The notes under the pieces: model-generated
The model's database searches: none
What the model was told of the DNA's origin: nothing
The model's input: the letters and a program-made list of their open reading frames with translations, nothing else
Source: Bacteroidota bacterium
Lineage (GTDB): Bacteria > Bacteroidota > Bacteroidia > UBA8524
DNA length: 64,000 nucleotides
Direction of reading: 5' to 3'
Assembly (NCBI GenBank): GCA_016124735.1
Contig: WGMZ01000019.1
Location: 67,217-131,216 of the forward strand
In this document: piece by piece, positions 44,707-53,713 of the stretch
Position numbering within the stretch: the stretch's first letter is position 1
How the letters are laid out: the number at the start of each line of letters is the position of its first letter
Program-made: the position numbers and the translations under genes

Positions 44707-45818
44707 TGCGGGTCACTGTAACGAACGTCATTCACCAGCGTGAAATCCGAAAGGGTTTTCAGGAAGGCAATTAAATCGGCTTTCTCCTGAGTATCCAACA
44801 TCAATCCGGTGCTCATGGTGTTCTTTAACGCAGGGTCCAGTGTTGGCGAATTATGAATGCCCGTGTTGTAGTGATCTACCACTTCTTCCAAGGTGGCAAA
44901 ACGACCATCGTGCATATAAGGGGGAGTTAAAGCGATGTTTCTTAGACTTGGGACTTTAAATTTACCTCTGTCCATCATGTCGTGTGTAACTTCTTCTCTT
45001 CCCATATCCATCATCTGACCACCATCATCCAATCCGTTATTCATGTATCTGTCGTTCTCGAAATTGAAGCCGCCATGGCAATGGGCGCAATCTGCTCCGG
45101 TAATATCCGGAAAGGCTGGATTGTATTCGGCAAAGAAGAGCTTTCTTCCTTTTTCTTCTGAAGGAGTGAACTTCGCTTGTCCGGCTTGAACCTGGTCGAA
45201 TTTGGAATTGTAGGAAACGATGCTATTCATGAATTGCTCCATGGCCAATGAGATTCTTTCCGGGGTAATTGTTTTGGTTCCAAAGGCTTTTTCAAACATT
45301 CCTGTATAGCTGTCCATTGCCTCCAACTTGGTCACCACATTCTCCAATGTCTCATTCATCTCCACTGGATTTTGAATGGGCATCAACGATTGATCTCTTA
45401 ACAAGTGCGCACGTCCATCCCAGAAAAATTCGTTGCTGTTCCAAAGCATGTTAAATACGGCCATGGCCTGTCGGGTTCCCATTGTACCCGCAATGCCCGT
45501 TGAGAATTGTGCGGTATCGGAGAATGCATTTTTCTGCCTGTGGCAATCTGAACAAGCCTGGGTTCCGTCTCCGGAAAGGGCTCGCTCATAAAAGAGCATT
45601 CTTCCCAGTTCTACTCCTTCTTTTGTGAGACGGTTGTCTTCTGGAATGTTCGGGTCCGGTAATTTCCCATATTCAAGTGTATAGGGCGTTGTTTCAAAAG
45701 GGGCTTGAAGATCTGAATGGTCAGGTTTCTTGCATCCGTCTGTCAGAAATATGACGGCTCCGGAATAAATTCCAATGCCCAGAAAAACAATGCTTTTTCC
45801 AATTTGAATTTTATTCAT
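44703..45818 (-). CDS. Di-haem cytochrome c peroxidase / MauG family protein
   Basis: A 371-residue exported di-haem protein, related to its neighbour. The haem motifs are CSDCH (about residue 88) and CAHCH (about 244), with LGRMLFYERALSGDGTQACSDCHRQKNAF and GKFKVPSLRNIALTPPYMHDGRFATLEEVV. The N-terminus has a hydrophobic stretch ending DGCKK, perhaps a lipoprotein site. The His-rich/Met-rich loop MNNGLDDGGQMMDMGREEVTHDMMDRG before the C-terminal segment is unusual. It overlaps the MbnP-like gene by 8 bp and the second peroxidase by 4 bp. Confidence 0.9.
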   Translation of the reverse strand: MNKIQIGKSIVFLGIGIYSGAVIFLTDGCKKPDHSDLQAPFETTPYTLEYGKLPDPNIPEDNRLTKEGVELGRMLFYERALSGDGTQACSDCHRQKNAFSDTAQFSTGIAGTMGTRQAMAVFNMLWNSNEFFWDGRAHLLRDQSLMPIQNPVEMNETLENVVTKLEAMDSYTGMFEKAFGTKTITPERISLAMEQFMNSIVSYNSKFDQVQAGQAKFTPSEEKGRKLFFAEYNPAFPDITGADCAHCHGGFNFENDRYMNNGLDDGGQMMDMGREEVTHDMMDRGKFKVPSLRNIALTPPYMHDGRFATLEEVVDHYNTGIHNSPTLDPALKNTMSTGLMLDTQEKADLIAFLKTLSDFTLVNDVRYSDPH

Positions 45819-46767
45819 GAATCATCCAATTCACCTGATATAATTGATTGTTTTGGTCGGTTACTCGGATCAGATACATTCCGGATGGAAGATGCAGGTC
45901 CAGTTTATTGTTCTGAATGAGTTTCGTCAACTGAAGTTTTCCCTGGGCATCGTATACTTCAACTTTTTTATTGTCGGATGTTGAAGTCAGGAGCAATGTG
46001 CCTGATCCGGTAGATGGATTTGGGTAAATGCTTATTTGTTCTTTCTGAATGTCTTGAACATGTAAAACCGCATTATTCCCGTCCTTGGAACTAAAAACTT
46101 CCGTAGCGAAATTTTGAAGGAGATTCACGCATTGATCTGTTCCTCCGTGAATAATTAATCCCTGACTGACATCAATACCTTTAAGCGCCTGGGTATAGTC
46201 TGCATTTAGTTCAATGGTGAGGGTTTGCCCGGAAAGACTTCCCTGTGTCGCAATGATTTGTTGCAGGTAGTTTTCATCTCCCAATGCATGGATTTCCATG
46301 TCCTGATTCAAATTGCTTCCTGCGCTGCCTTCCAATGCAACAAAGCGGTAACCGGCGGCCCATCCCCAATGCATGGAAGGAGATTTTGGATACAATGGGC
46401 TATAGGTAGGAAATGCAGATGGATCGTTGTGATTCACTTCTGCATTGACGCCGACAGCAAAACGAATTTCTTCGAGACTGGTAATATTGAAATTGCCAAG
46501 CAAAGCATCAATCGGAATGCCTGCATCAACAAACACTACACTATCGCTGATAGGGGTAAATTGTCCGCCGTCGTGCACCAGGAGAATTTTGGAGATGTAA
46601 TACTGAAGGCGGGTCAGACTGAATTTTTGAGATTCCGGGGAACTTGCCTCCTGGTTGAAAGCGAAAGCCTGGTTTCCTAATTGGTGATTAATCTTCAGAT
46701 GAACTTCATATTGGGCAAAAGACGCCATATGAAATCCAATGGATAGCAGCAGTAGTAGTTTCTTCAT
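45811..46767 (-). CDS. MbnP-like copper-binding domain protein with T9SS sorting domain
   Basis: A 318-residue exported protein. After signal peptide KKLLLLLSIGFHMASFAQ comes a domain matching MbnP: FSLTRLQYYISKILLVHDGGQF, VVFVDAG, LEEIRFAVGVNAEVN and the diagnostic PSMHWGWAAGYRFVALEG, with Trp134 and Trp136. In methanotroph MbnP a Trp is oxidised to kynurenine by the di-haem enzyme MbnH and helps bind copper; here the next two genes encode di-haem enzymes. The C-terminus (residues about 245-318, ISIYPNPSTGSGTLLL ... LPSGMYLIRVTDQNNQ) is a type-A T9SS domain, so the product should reach the surface. It heads the operon. Confidence 0.85.
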   Translation of the reverse strand: MKKLLLLLSIGFHMASFAQYEVHLKINHQLGNQAFAFNQEASSPESQKFSLTRLQYYISKILLVHDGGQFTPISDSVVFVDAGIPIDALLGNFNITSLEEIRFAVGVNAEVNHNDPSAFPTYSPLYPKSPSMHWGWAAGYRFVALEGSAGSNLNQDMEIHALGDENYLQQIIATQGSLSGQTLTIELNADYTQALKGIDVSQGLIIHGGTDQCVNLLQNFATEVFSSKDGNNAVLHVQDIQKEQISIYPNPSTGSGTLLLTSTSDNKKVEVYDAQGKLQLTKLIQNNKLDLHLPSGMYLIRVTDQNNQLYQVNWMIHE

Positions 46768-46829
46768 ATTCGGTTTGTAATGAATCTGTGAAAATATGAA
46801 AAACGGGAATGCCGTCCGAATTGTTTGCT

Positions 46830-48173
46830 TTAAATTAAACCTCTGGCTTTTAATTCCAGATATCGGTTGATGGTGTTGATGGTGAGGTCTTCGGGTTTGC
46901 TTAAAAGGGAGATGATGCCATGTTTTCTGAGTTCCGATACAATCTGTTCTTTCTCGTAGCGCATTTTTTCAGCCACCAATTTATGATAGACCTGCTGCAG
47001 GTTCTTCGCTTTATCCTGAATTAAAGAAAGGGTCTCGGTATTGTCGAAAAAGACAACAAGCAGAAGATGATTTCGTGACAATTGTTTCAGATAACGAAGC
47101 CGACGTTCCATTGCATTTACTGTATCGAAATTGGTAAAAAGCACCAGCAGGGAACGTTGTGGTATTTGCCGTTTGATATTAAAAAACAAGCGGTCGTAAT
47201 CGGATTCGAGAAAACGGGTCTCTTGCTTGAAGAGCAATTCCTGAATCTGTAACATTTGGCCAGACTTACGATGGGCGGGCAGCATTTGTACCTCCTGTTC
47301 GTCAAAAGTGAGAATGCCTGCTTTGTCGTATTTTTTGATTGCAATATTGCTGAGCACCAGAGAAGCATTGATGGCATAATCGAGCAAACTCATCCTGTTA
47401 AATGGCTGATCCATTACCCGACCTTTATCAATAATGCAGTAAACTTGTTGTGAGCGTTCATCCTGATAAGTATTGGCCATCAATTTGTTTCTGCGCGCAG
47501 TGGCTTTCCAATTGATTACTCTAAACTCATCGCCTGGAATGTATTCACGGATTTTTTCAAACTCTGTCTGCTGGCCAATTCTTCTGATTTTCTTTATTCC
47601 CGCTTGAACCAGCGTATTGCTTATAGCCAGGTACTCGTATTTGAGCATGGAAATATAGGAAGGAAAGACTTGCACTTCCGCTTCCTCCGCCAATGTGAAT
47701 CTTCTTTTAAGGAAGCCGGGTTGAATGGATACCAAAACCTGCACATGGCCAAAAACAAAATTTCCTCTTCGCACCGGACGAAAAAAGTACGGGAAAGATT
47801 TACGCTCTTTTGCCTTTAAGTCGTATTGAATCAAAAAGTTTCTGACCTGCCATTCGACTGGGAGTTCATCGATTATTTCCAGATGAATACTTTGTGGGTA
47901 GGTGGATTCCAGATGAATCTCAATTTTATTCTCATCGCCATTGCTCAGTTTGTCCTTAAAGGTCCTGCTCCCTTTTATTTCACCAAAGCTGAATAAAATC
48001 CAATATTCGTAAAGGCAAATCAGTCCGAAGAGTATCGCGGCGCCATGGACTATATATAATGTGGTAGGAAACAGGTATGCAGTGGTATATAAAAGCACCA
48101 ACAACGCCAAACCGACAAAGAAATGCCAGCTTAAAAAGAAGCGGGAAAAGACTTTACGGAGGGAGGCAATCAC
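46830..48173 (-). CDS. DUF58 domain-containing protein
   Basis: A 447-residue protein with two N-terminal transmembrane helices and a cytosolic VWA-like DUF58 domain, recognised by EFEKIREYIPGDEFRVINWKATARRNKLMAN and IIDKGRVM. DUF58 proteins partner with the MoxR ATPase encoded just upstream; the gene starts at the base where the moxR stop ends. The role in Bacteroidota is not established (envelope or complex assembly is the usual suggestion). Confidence 0.9.
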   Translation of the reverse strand: MIASLRKVFSRFFLSWHFFVGLALLVLLYTTAYLFPTTLYIVHGAAILFGLICLYEYWILFSFGEIKGSRTFKDKLSNGDENKIEIHLESTYPQSIHLEIIDELPVEWQVRNFLIQYDLKAKERKSFPYFFRPVRRGNFVFGHVQVLVSIQPGFLKRRFTLAEEAEVQVFPSYISMLKYEYLAISNTLVQAGIKKIRRIGQQTEFEKIREYIPGDEFRVINWKATARRNKLMANTYQDERSQQVYCIIDKGRVMDQPFNRMSLLDYAINASLVLSNIAIKKYDKAGILTFDEQEVQMLPAHRKSGQMLQIQELLFKQETRFLESDYDRLFFNIKRQIPQRSLLVLFTNFDTVNAMERRLRYLKQLSRNHLLLVVFFDNTETLSLIQDKAKNLQQVYHKLVAEKMRYEKEQIVSELRKHGIISLLSKPEDLTINTINRYLELKARGLI

Positions 48174-49171
48174 TATCTGGGAATTTCAATTTGACCAATC
48201 AATGTGTTCAGCAATTCATCGGGTTGTGCTCCTTCCATCTCTTTTTCCGGACTCAGCATTACCCGGTGACGAAGCACAGGCAGTGCACAATATTTGATGT
48301 CATCGGGTGTTACAAAATCTCGTCCATCAAGCACCGCGCAGGCTTTCGATGCATTCAACAGAGCCACTGCACCACGGGGAGATACCCCCATGTAAAATCC
48401 GTGAAAATTGCGGCTGGAACGAACAATTTTACTGATGTATGAAAGGAGACTTTCACTGACCGTTACCTTCCGGATGATTTTTCTGAAATTGGTGATTTCG
48501 ATCGACTTGAGCAGAGGTTTCAAGTTTTGAAGTGGGTCAGACCCTTCGCTGTTTTGATGCATGGAAAGGATGCTTAATTCATCTGCTTCGTCCGGATAGT
48601 TTACCAGAATTTTCATCATAAATCGATCCAGTTGAGCTTCAGGCAGGCGGTAGGTGCCTTCGTGCTCAATGGGGTTTTGCGTGGCAAGGACCACAAAAGG
48701 CTCTTCCAGTTTTAAGGTGTTTCCGTCGATGGAAACCTGGTATTCTTCCATGACCTCAAAAAGGGCGGCCTGTGTTTTTGCCGGAGCTCTGTTGATCTCA
48801 TCTATCAGACAAATCTGCGTAAAGATGGGACCTTTTTTCAGGTCGAATTCCTGCGTCTTTTGATTGTAAACAGTGGTTCCAATCACGTCGGAAGGCATGA
48901 GGTCCGGGGTGAACTGAATCCGGTTAAACCGGGCATCAATGCTCTTTGCCAATGCGCGGGCAGCCAGGGTTTTTGCCACACCTGGCACCCCTTCAATCAG
49001 CACATGACCTCTTGCCATGAGTGCGATAATCATCTGATTAATAAAAGCAGGCTGTCCAATCACCACCTGAGAAAGAGTATCCTTTAATGCGGTGATCTGT
49101 CCTTTGATTGGTTGCAAATCCAATCGAGATTCAAAGTCATTTGTTTCCTGGGTATTTTCCTGATTCTGCAT
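48173..49171 (-). CDS. MoxR-type AAA+ ATPase
   Basis: A 332-residue AAA+ ATPase with Walker A EGVPGVAKTLAARALA, Walker B ICLIDEINRAPAKTQAALFEVMEE and sensor-1 VVLATQNPIEHEGTYRLPEAQLDRFMMK, followed by the C-terminal lid (YMGVSPRGAVALLNASKACAVLDGRDFVTPDD). MoxR ATPases act as chaperones with VWA/DUF58 partners. The gene overlaps the DUF4350 gene by 35 bp and abuts the DUF58 gene. Confidence 0.94.
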   Translation of the reverse strand: MQNQENTQETNDFESRLDLQPIKGQITALKDTLSQVVIGQPAFINQMIIALMARGHVLIEGVPGVAKTLAARALAKSIDARFNRIQFTPDLMPSDVIGTTVYNQKTQEFDLKKGPIFTQICLIDEINRAPAKTQAALFEVMEEYQVSIDGNTLKLEEPFVVLATQNPIEHEGTYRLPEAQLDRFMMKILVNYPDEADELSILSMHQNSEGSDPLQNLKPLLKSIEITNFRKIIRKVTVSESLLSYISKIVRSSRNFHGFYMGVSPRGAVALLNASKACAVLDGRDFVTPDDIKYCALPVLRHRVMLSPEKEMEGAQPDELLNTLIGQIEIPR

Positions 49172-50315
49172 AAAAATCTTCTAATAAACTATTCAATCGA
49201 ATGAGATAGTCCGGACTCATCTGTTTGAATTGGTGAATCGTGGTTATCATCTCTTTTAATTTTCTAATGGTAATTTCTTTGGCTCCTGATTTTTGTTGGA
49301 GCTTATCCCAAAAATCATCTTCGTTTTCACGCAAAAGATAGGTCAATTGTGCGTTGTGAAAGAAATAGCGCACTTTTTTGTTGGCCATGTCCAAATGGTT
49401 CCCCTCATTGAAGTACAGGTCGCCAATGGTCTGAATAAATTCCAATGATTTGTTTTCCGGGTCTTTGATAATCGGAACAGCACGTTGTTTTCTTTTGGCG
49501 AAAAACAGCACTGCCAGGATGCTGCCATAGAGAAGAAGATACCAGGCAATGGTGAGTGCTTTGTTCGATAAAATAATATCTAGGGAAGACTTTTCCTTGT
49601 GGTTGAAGGGTTTGTAATATTCATCCCAATATGTTCGTCTCAATGGTAAATAGGAAAAACACCGCGCGATGTATTGGGGATTCTCTGTCAGATGAATATT
49701 TGTAAAAATCTGTGGTACTGTGTGGAGGTAGATTTTACCCAGGCCGTAGGGAATCTCAACAAAATTGGGTAGTCCGGTTCGGTAGTCTATTCCTAACACT
49801 TTGTAGTAAACACTTCCGTCGCTTTTTAGCTGGATGAAAGTAGGAAGTCGATTGAATTTGGCGGTATCTTTCCGGTAAGCCGGGTTTACCAGTCCAAGTT
49901 GTGTTACCGTATCGCTGCTCCAACTGAACGTAAGCTGATCTTTGAGTCCCAGGGTTTCATAAAATCCTTCCGGAAGTACGGTGTTCGCAATAAACACATT
50001 GTTTCCATCCAAGGCGTAGTTAAGTAATATGTCCTGATCTACTTCTCCAAATTCTATCTGGTCGCCAATGATGATTAAATTGCTTTGGCCTTCGGTTTTA
50101 TTGAGCCATTCGCTGAGTGGCCTTTTCCGGGTCTCCACCGATTGATTCGGAAAGATAGAGGGAAGTTGTTCGCGAAGAAGAAAGGTGCCAAATGGTATTT
50201 TATCTTGTGCTTCGTAGGTCTCGTTCCAGTTTACTGAGTTGGACTGTCCGAGCCATCCAAGAAAAACGAAAAATGCCAGAAGCAGGAGGAACCAATAACT
50301 TTTTAATTGCCTCAT
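49137..50315 (-). CDS. DUF4350 domain-containing membrane protein
   Basis: A 392-residue protein: N-terminal helix (SYWFLLLLAFFVFLGWLG), an extracytoplasmic domain with NLIIIGDQIEFGEVDQDILLNYALDGNNVFIAN (the DUF4350 pattern, related to ABC-type gliding GldG-like folds), a second helix (ALTIAWYLLLYGSILAVLFFAKRKQRAVPI) and a cytosolic helical tail. It is part of a translationally overlapping run with the DUF4129 and MoxR genes. Function unknown. Confidence 0.8.
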   Translation of the reverse strand: MRQLKSYWFLLLLAFFVFLGWLGQSNSVNWNETYEAQDKIPFGTFLLREQLPSIFPNQSVETRKRPLSEWLNKTEGQSNLIIIGDQIEFGEVDQDILLNYALDGNNVFIANTVLPEGFYETLGLKDQLTFSWSSDTVTQLGLVNPAYRKDTAKFNRLPTFIQLKSDGSVYYKVLGIDYRTGLPNFVEIPYGLGKIYLHTVPQIFTNIHLTENPQYIARCFSYLPLRRTYWDEYYKPFNHKEKSSLDIILSNKALTIAWYLLLYGSILAVLFFAKRKQRAVPIIKDPENKSLEFIQTIGDLYFNEGNHLDMANKKVRYFFHNAQLTYLLRENEDDFWDKLQQKSGAKEITIRKLKEMITTIHQFKQMSPDYLIRLNSLLEDFYAESGKYPGNK

Positions 50316-51031
50316 TTTGCAAGCCCTCCTTTCTTCTTGAGCCGTTGAAAGAGTGCTTTGGCTTCTTCATAGAGTTCTTTACTGATCGGATAATTTCCGT
50401 AGTACCCATAAGAGAACAATTGACTCAGGCGGGTCATCGGTGTCTGCGACCATTCTTCCTTTAATTCTCTGAGGTAGTCGGCATTTGTTTTTTCAGCTTT
50501 CCATTGGATGATGCCTTCTTTTTCAAGGAAGCTAAGCGCTGTGATAAAGAGGTAGCGTAGGGCCAACGGGTAATCGCCATTGGCTTCTGCCTGACGCAGG
50601 GATTTTTCCAGGTCGTCGTTGTTTCCTGTATAATCCATGAATCGTACTTCCTGTATTGAGCTGTTGTCTTTCTTCAGGAAGCGGGCAGGATTCATCTTGA
50701 AGATATAATAGGATGCTCCAATCAGCACCAGAATCAATACAATCCAGAAGATGACATTTTTCGCCGTATCCATGTCTTCTCGGTCGAAGTCGCCGAAAAG
50801 CTGTTCCATTATCCAGGCCACCAGACGATCAAAGGTGTCGTCGGTTTCAATTTGTGCCCTGTTGTATTGAAAGGCTTCTTCCTGCATTCTTTTATTCAGC
50901 AGAGAAGTGTCCATCTGACGTTCGCTTACATCCGAACTATCGAGATAGAACAACTCAGCTTTCTCCGCCCCCGCCCAACTGAAACCAACAGAGAGGCATG
51001 AAAAGAAAAACAGCAGGAGAAAGCGGCTCAT
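50312..51031 (-). CDS. DUF4129 domain-containing membrane protein
   Basis: A 239-residue protein with signal peptide (RFLLLFFFSCLSVGFSWAGA), one internal transmembrane helix (AKNVIFWIVLILVLIGASYYIF) and a C-terminal cytosolic helical domain typical of DUF4129 (LRQAEANGDYPLALRYLFITALSFLEKEGIIQWKAEKTNADYLREL). It overlaps both neighbours by 4 bp. In many bacteria DUF4129 accompanies MoxR, DUF58 and DUF4350. Function unknown. Confidence 0.82.
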   Translation of the reverse strand: MSRFLLLFFFSCLSVGFSWAGAEKAELFYLDSSDVSERQMDTSLLNKRMQEEAFQYNRAQIETDDTFDRLVAWIMEQLFGDFDREDMDTAKNVIFWIVLILVLIGASYYIFKMNPARFLKKDNSSIQEVRFMDYTGNNDDLEKSLRQAEANGDYPLALRYLFITALSFLEKEGIIQWKAEKTNADYLRELKEEWSQTPMTRLSQLFSYGYYGNYPISKELYEEAKALFQRLKKKGGLAK

Positions 51032-51981
51032 GAATAGGCGTTTACTTCTTGGTCATCTGCCAATTTTTCTACTTTGCGACCCAAGCTCACATAGGAAATT
51101 CTTTCCCGGTTAGATAGATAAAATGCCATGAAGCTCAGGGAGATGAAATACATGGAGATATAGGTGAAAACCGTGGTTAAATTCTGAAAAATAAGGCTCC
51201 AAATATTCATGCTACCCATCATTGCTAATGGATTGACATGCCCATAGCTGCCCTCGAGTAGACTGAAGAGAATGGTAATCATCAAGGGGGTCAACAAAAT
51301 GCCATAGGTGGCAACAAAACTGGCAATCAAAAGACCAATACTTTTCCAAAATTGCCCTTTGACTAAAGCTATTGCTTTCGCAAAAGCGTCAAATAATCCG
51401 CAAGCCTCGTACAGGTAAGTCACCTGCCATATAAAAATGAAGGCCATAATTCCGAACATAATTGGATAGAGAAGGAATACGAAAAAGGCAAAAAATGAAG
51501 CGATTTGCGCAAACAGGCCGAAGATTAATGCGAGGATGAAAAAGAAAACGATCAACAGGATAAAGATGAGGATATTGGAGAAAATTAATTTCCATCCATG
51601 TCGGAATACCAAATTCCAGATGTCGTTCCATTGAAAGTTCTCCGGACCTTTTTCATCGTAAAGCTTCAGGTAGTAAACCGAACCCCAAAGAATGGTAATA
51701 TAGGTCATGTAATAGGCCAGCATTGACAAGAGGAAATTTCCTCCAAACATGCCAGCGAGAGGATTTGTGCGTACAAACGGATTCGCCTGAAGACTTTCGA
51801 CCATATTCGTTGTGGCCAGATAGTACAAGGTACTGGCAGCTAAAATCAGCGGCAAGCTCATGATTCCGATGGTGCGGAACATATGCTTGTAATGCCGGCG
51901 AATCATGGTCGCAGCCAGGCCCATCATTTGGCCCAGGTCTCTTATTTTAAATAGTTCAAGGGGCTGGTTCGGTGTGTTCAT
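51028..51981 (-). CDS. Multipass membrane protein of the MoxR/DUF58 cluster
   Basis: A 317-residue integral membrane protein with about six helices and no charged catalytic motif. Recognisable stretches are FRTIGIMSLPLILAASTLYYLA and the long hydrophobic IFSNILIFILLIVFFFILALIFGLF. Proteins of this kind sit at this place in Bacteroidota clusters; the sequence does not allow a sharper call. It overlaps the DUF4129 gene by 4 bp and the SpoIIM-like gene by 26 bp. Confidence 0.75.
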   Translation of the reverse strand: MNTPNQPLELFKIRDLGQMMGLAATMIRRHYKHMFRTIGIMSLPLILAASTLYYLATTNMVESLQANPFVRTNPLAGMFGGNFLLSMLAYYMTYITILWGSVYYLKLYDEKGPENFQWNDIWNLVFRHGWKLIFSNILIFILLIVFFFILALIFGLFAQIASFFAFFVFLLYPIMFGIMAFIFIWQVTYLYEACGLFDAFAKAIALVKGQFWKSIGLLIASFVATYGILLTPLMITILFSLLEGSYGHVNPLAMMGSMNIWSLIFQNLTTVFTYISMYFISLSFMAFYLSNRERISYVSLGRKVEKLADDQEVNAYS

Positions 51982-52945
51982 CTTTGTGTTTCATGTAAGG
52001 CAGGTAGATAAAATACCAGCTGATCAATCCAATGGAAATAATTATTAGTGGGATACTGAGCGCAGTTGTTTTGTAGTGCCGGGTGGCGAAGCTTTCCAGA
52101 AAACCTGCGATGATAAAAAACGGAATCAGGCCCAGGGCCATTTTCATCCCATCCTTCGCTGTTTGCTTGAATCGCTCCATGCGGGTATAGGTTCCCGGGA
52201 AAAGAAACCCTTTCGAAAGCTCAATTCCCGCTCCTCCCGCAACCACGATGGAGGTGATTTCAATGGTTCCGTGAATCCAGATGGCCTGAGCAGATATTCC
52301 CAGGGAATCGTATTGGTAGAAAAAAGCCTGAAAGGCGCCGAGCATAATTCCGTTACGAATCAACATGGCAATGGGGAAATAAGGCCCCAGGTAACCAAGA
52401 ACGAAAGTCATCAGTGCAACCATGATGTTATTCAGAGTAATCATACCAAACATGGCACTTTCTTCTCCTCCGGCATAAACGGCCATTGGATCGCCGCGTT
52501 CGATGTTGCGAATGGTCATATCCACGTAGCCGTCACCTAAAATCAGGCGAACAAAATCCTGGTCGAGCATGGTGCTGGCTGCACCAATCAAGACCGATAA
52601 GAGGAAAGCCAACAAAGCAATGAGCATCGGCCAGCGTGCCCGATAAAAACTTTCCGGAATCTCTTCCAGCCAATATCTCAGGAATCTGCCGCGGTCTTCT
52701 TTTTTGTTTCGGTAGATGCGATTATGGAATCGAATGGCCAGTTGGTTGAGGTAACCGGTGGTATTGGAATCTGGATAGAATGTCTGACTAAAAGCCAGAT
52801 CATCGCTCAACTCAACATACATGTCGGCCCACTCATCCGGAGATTTCCGCTTAGGCGATTGAAGCATTTGCTCCAGTTCTGTCCAGCGTTCTTTGTTGAG
52901 TTTGATAAAACGGGCTTCTTTCATGCAGGATTCCCAAAAATGCAT
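51956..52945 (-). CDS. SpoIIM-like (stage II sporulation M family) membrane protein
   Basis: A 329-residue protein with a cytosolic N-terminal helical part (FIKLNKERWTELEQMLQS ... WADMYVELSDDLAFSQTFYP) followed by about six transmembrane helices. The SpoIIM/DUF95 signature is seen as NNIMVALMTFVLGYLGPYFPIAMLIRNGIMLGAF and IWIHGTIEITSIVVAGGAGIELSKGFLFPG. It heads the minus-strand cluster and diverges from the RDD gene, an arrangement conserved in many bacteria. No sporulation role is implied. Confidence 0.88.
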   Translation of the reverse strand: MHFWESCMKEARFIKLNKERWTELEQMLQSPKRKSPDEWADMYVELSDDLAFSQTFYPDSNTTGYLNQLAIRFHNRIYRNKKEDRGRFLRYWLEEIPESFYRARWPMLIALLAFLLSVLIGAASTMLDQDFVRLILGDGYVDMTIRNIERGDPMAVYAGGEESAMFGMITLNNIMVALMTFVLGYLGPYFPIAMLIRNGIMLGAFQAFFYQYDSLGISAQAIWIHGTIEITSIVVAGGAGIELSKGFLFPGTYTRMERFKQTAKDGMKMALGLIPFFIIAGFLESFATRHYKTTALSIPLIIISIGLISWYFIYLPYMKHKDEHTEPAP

Positions 52946-52984
52946 TTTTATTTGAAATTATTCCGCCTTTCCTCCTATAATTGA

Positions 52985-53713
52985 ATGAATATGGATGAAT
53001 CCTTACACATACGTACAAGTACAGGCGTGTCGCTCGACTACGAATTGGCAGGTTTAGGCGATCGCATCATCGCATGGCTTCTGGATATTCTAATCCTGGC
53101 GGCTTACATTTTTGTCATTCAATATTTTGTTATTAACGAAGGAGATTATTCAACCTTGATCATCATCCTTCTGTATCTCCCGGTTTTGGTTTATCATTTT
53201 GTGATGGAGACTTTTGCCAATGGACAAAGCATCGGGAAAAGAGTCAGGAATATCCAGGTGGTGCGTTTGGATGGACGGCAAGCCGGTATCGGTGAGTACG
53301 CTATGCGTTCGGTGATGCGATTGCTTGAAATTACCCTTTGCAATGGATCTCTGGCTATCCTTTCAATTGTTAGCACGAAGAATGCACAACGATTGGGTGA
53401 TCTTGCTGCTGGTACCACGGTTGTGAAATTGAAGGCGAGTCATCAATTGGCGGATTCGCTGTTACGTGAGATGCCTGAAAATTATGAGGTCAAAATTCCA
53501 CAGGCTGAATTGATGACCAATACAGATGCCGAAACTATCAACAGGGTTTTATTAGAATTAAAACGCACGCGAAACAGCAGCATCATCATGAAGTTCGCAC
53601 AGCAGGCGCGCGCGAACATTAGTCAGCGACTCAATATCGAATCGGAATTAAATGATCTGGATTTTCTAAATGCCATTTCAAACGATTACAGCTACCTTCA
53701 ATCTCAAGCTTAG
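52985..53713 (+). CDS. RDD family membrane protein
   Basis: A 242-residue membrane protein with an RDD domain: LDYELAGLGDRIIAWLLDILILAAYIFV (Arg and two Asp), FVMETFANGQSIGKRVRNIQVVRLDGRQAG and MRSVMRLLEIT. Three helices are predicted, then a cytosolic tail of about 100 residues. It is divergent from the SpoIIM-like gene, 39 bp between starts; TATAATTG just upstream is only a weak promoter match. It overlaps the convergent pdxJ stop by 4 bp. Confidence 0.9.
   Translation: MNMDESLHIRTSTGVSLDYELAGLGDRIIAWLLDILILAAYIFVIQYFVINEGDYSTLIIILLYLPVLVYHFVMETFANGQSIGKRVRNIQVVRLDGRQAGIGEYAMRSVMRLLEITLCNGSLAILSIVSTKNAQRLGDLAAGTTVVKLKASHQLADSLLREMPENYEVKIPQAELMTNTDAETINRVLLELKRTRNSSIIMKFAQQARANISQRLNIESELNDLDFLNAISNDYSYLQSQA

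Noticed and set aside
52976-52983. TATAATTG as promoter of the RDD gene
   Set aside because: It differs from TAnnTTTG at a core base and touches the start codon, so it was not listed as a feature.
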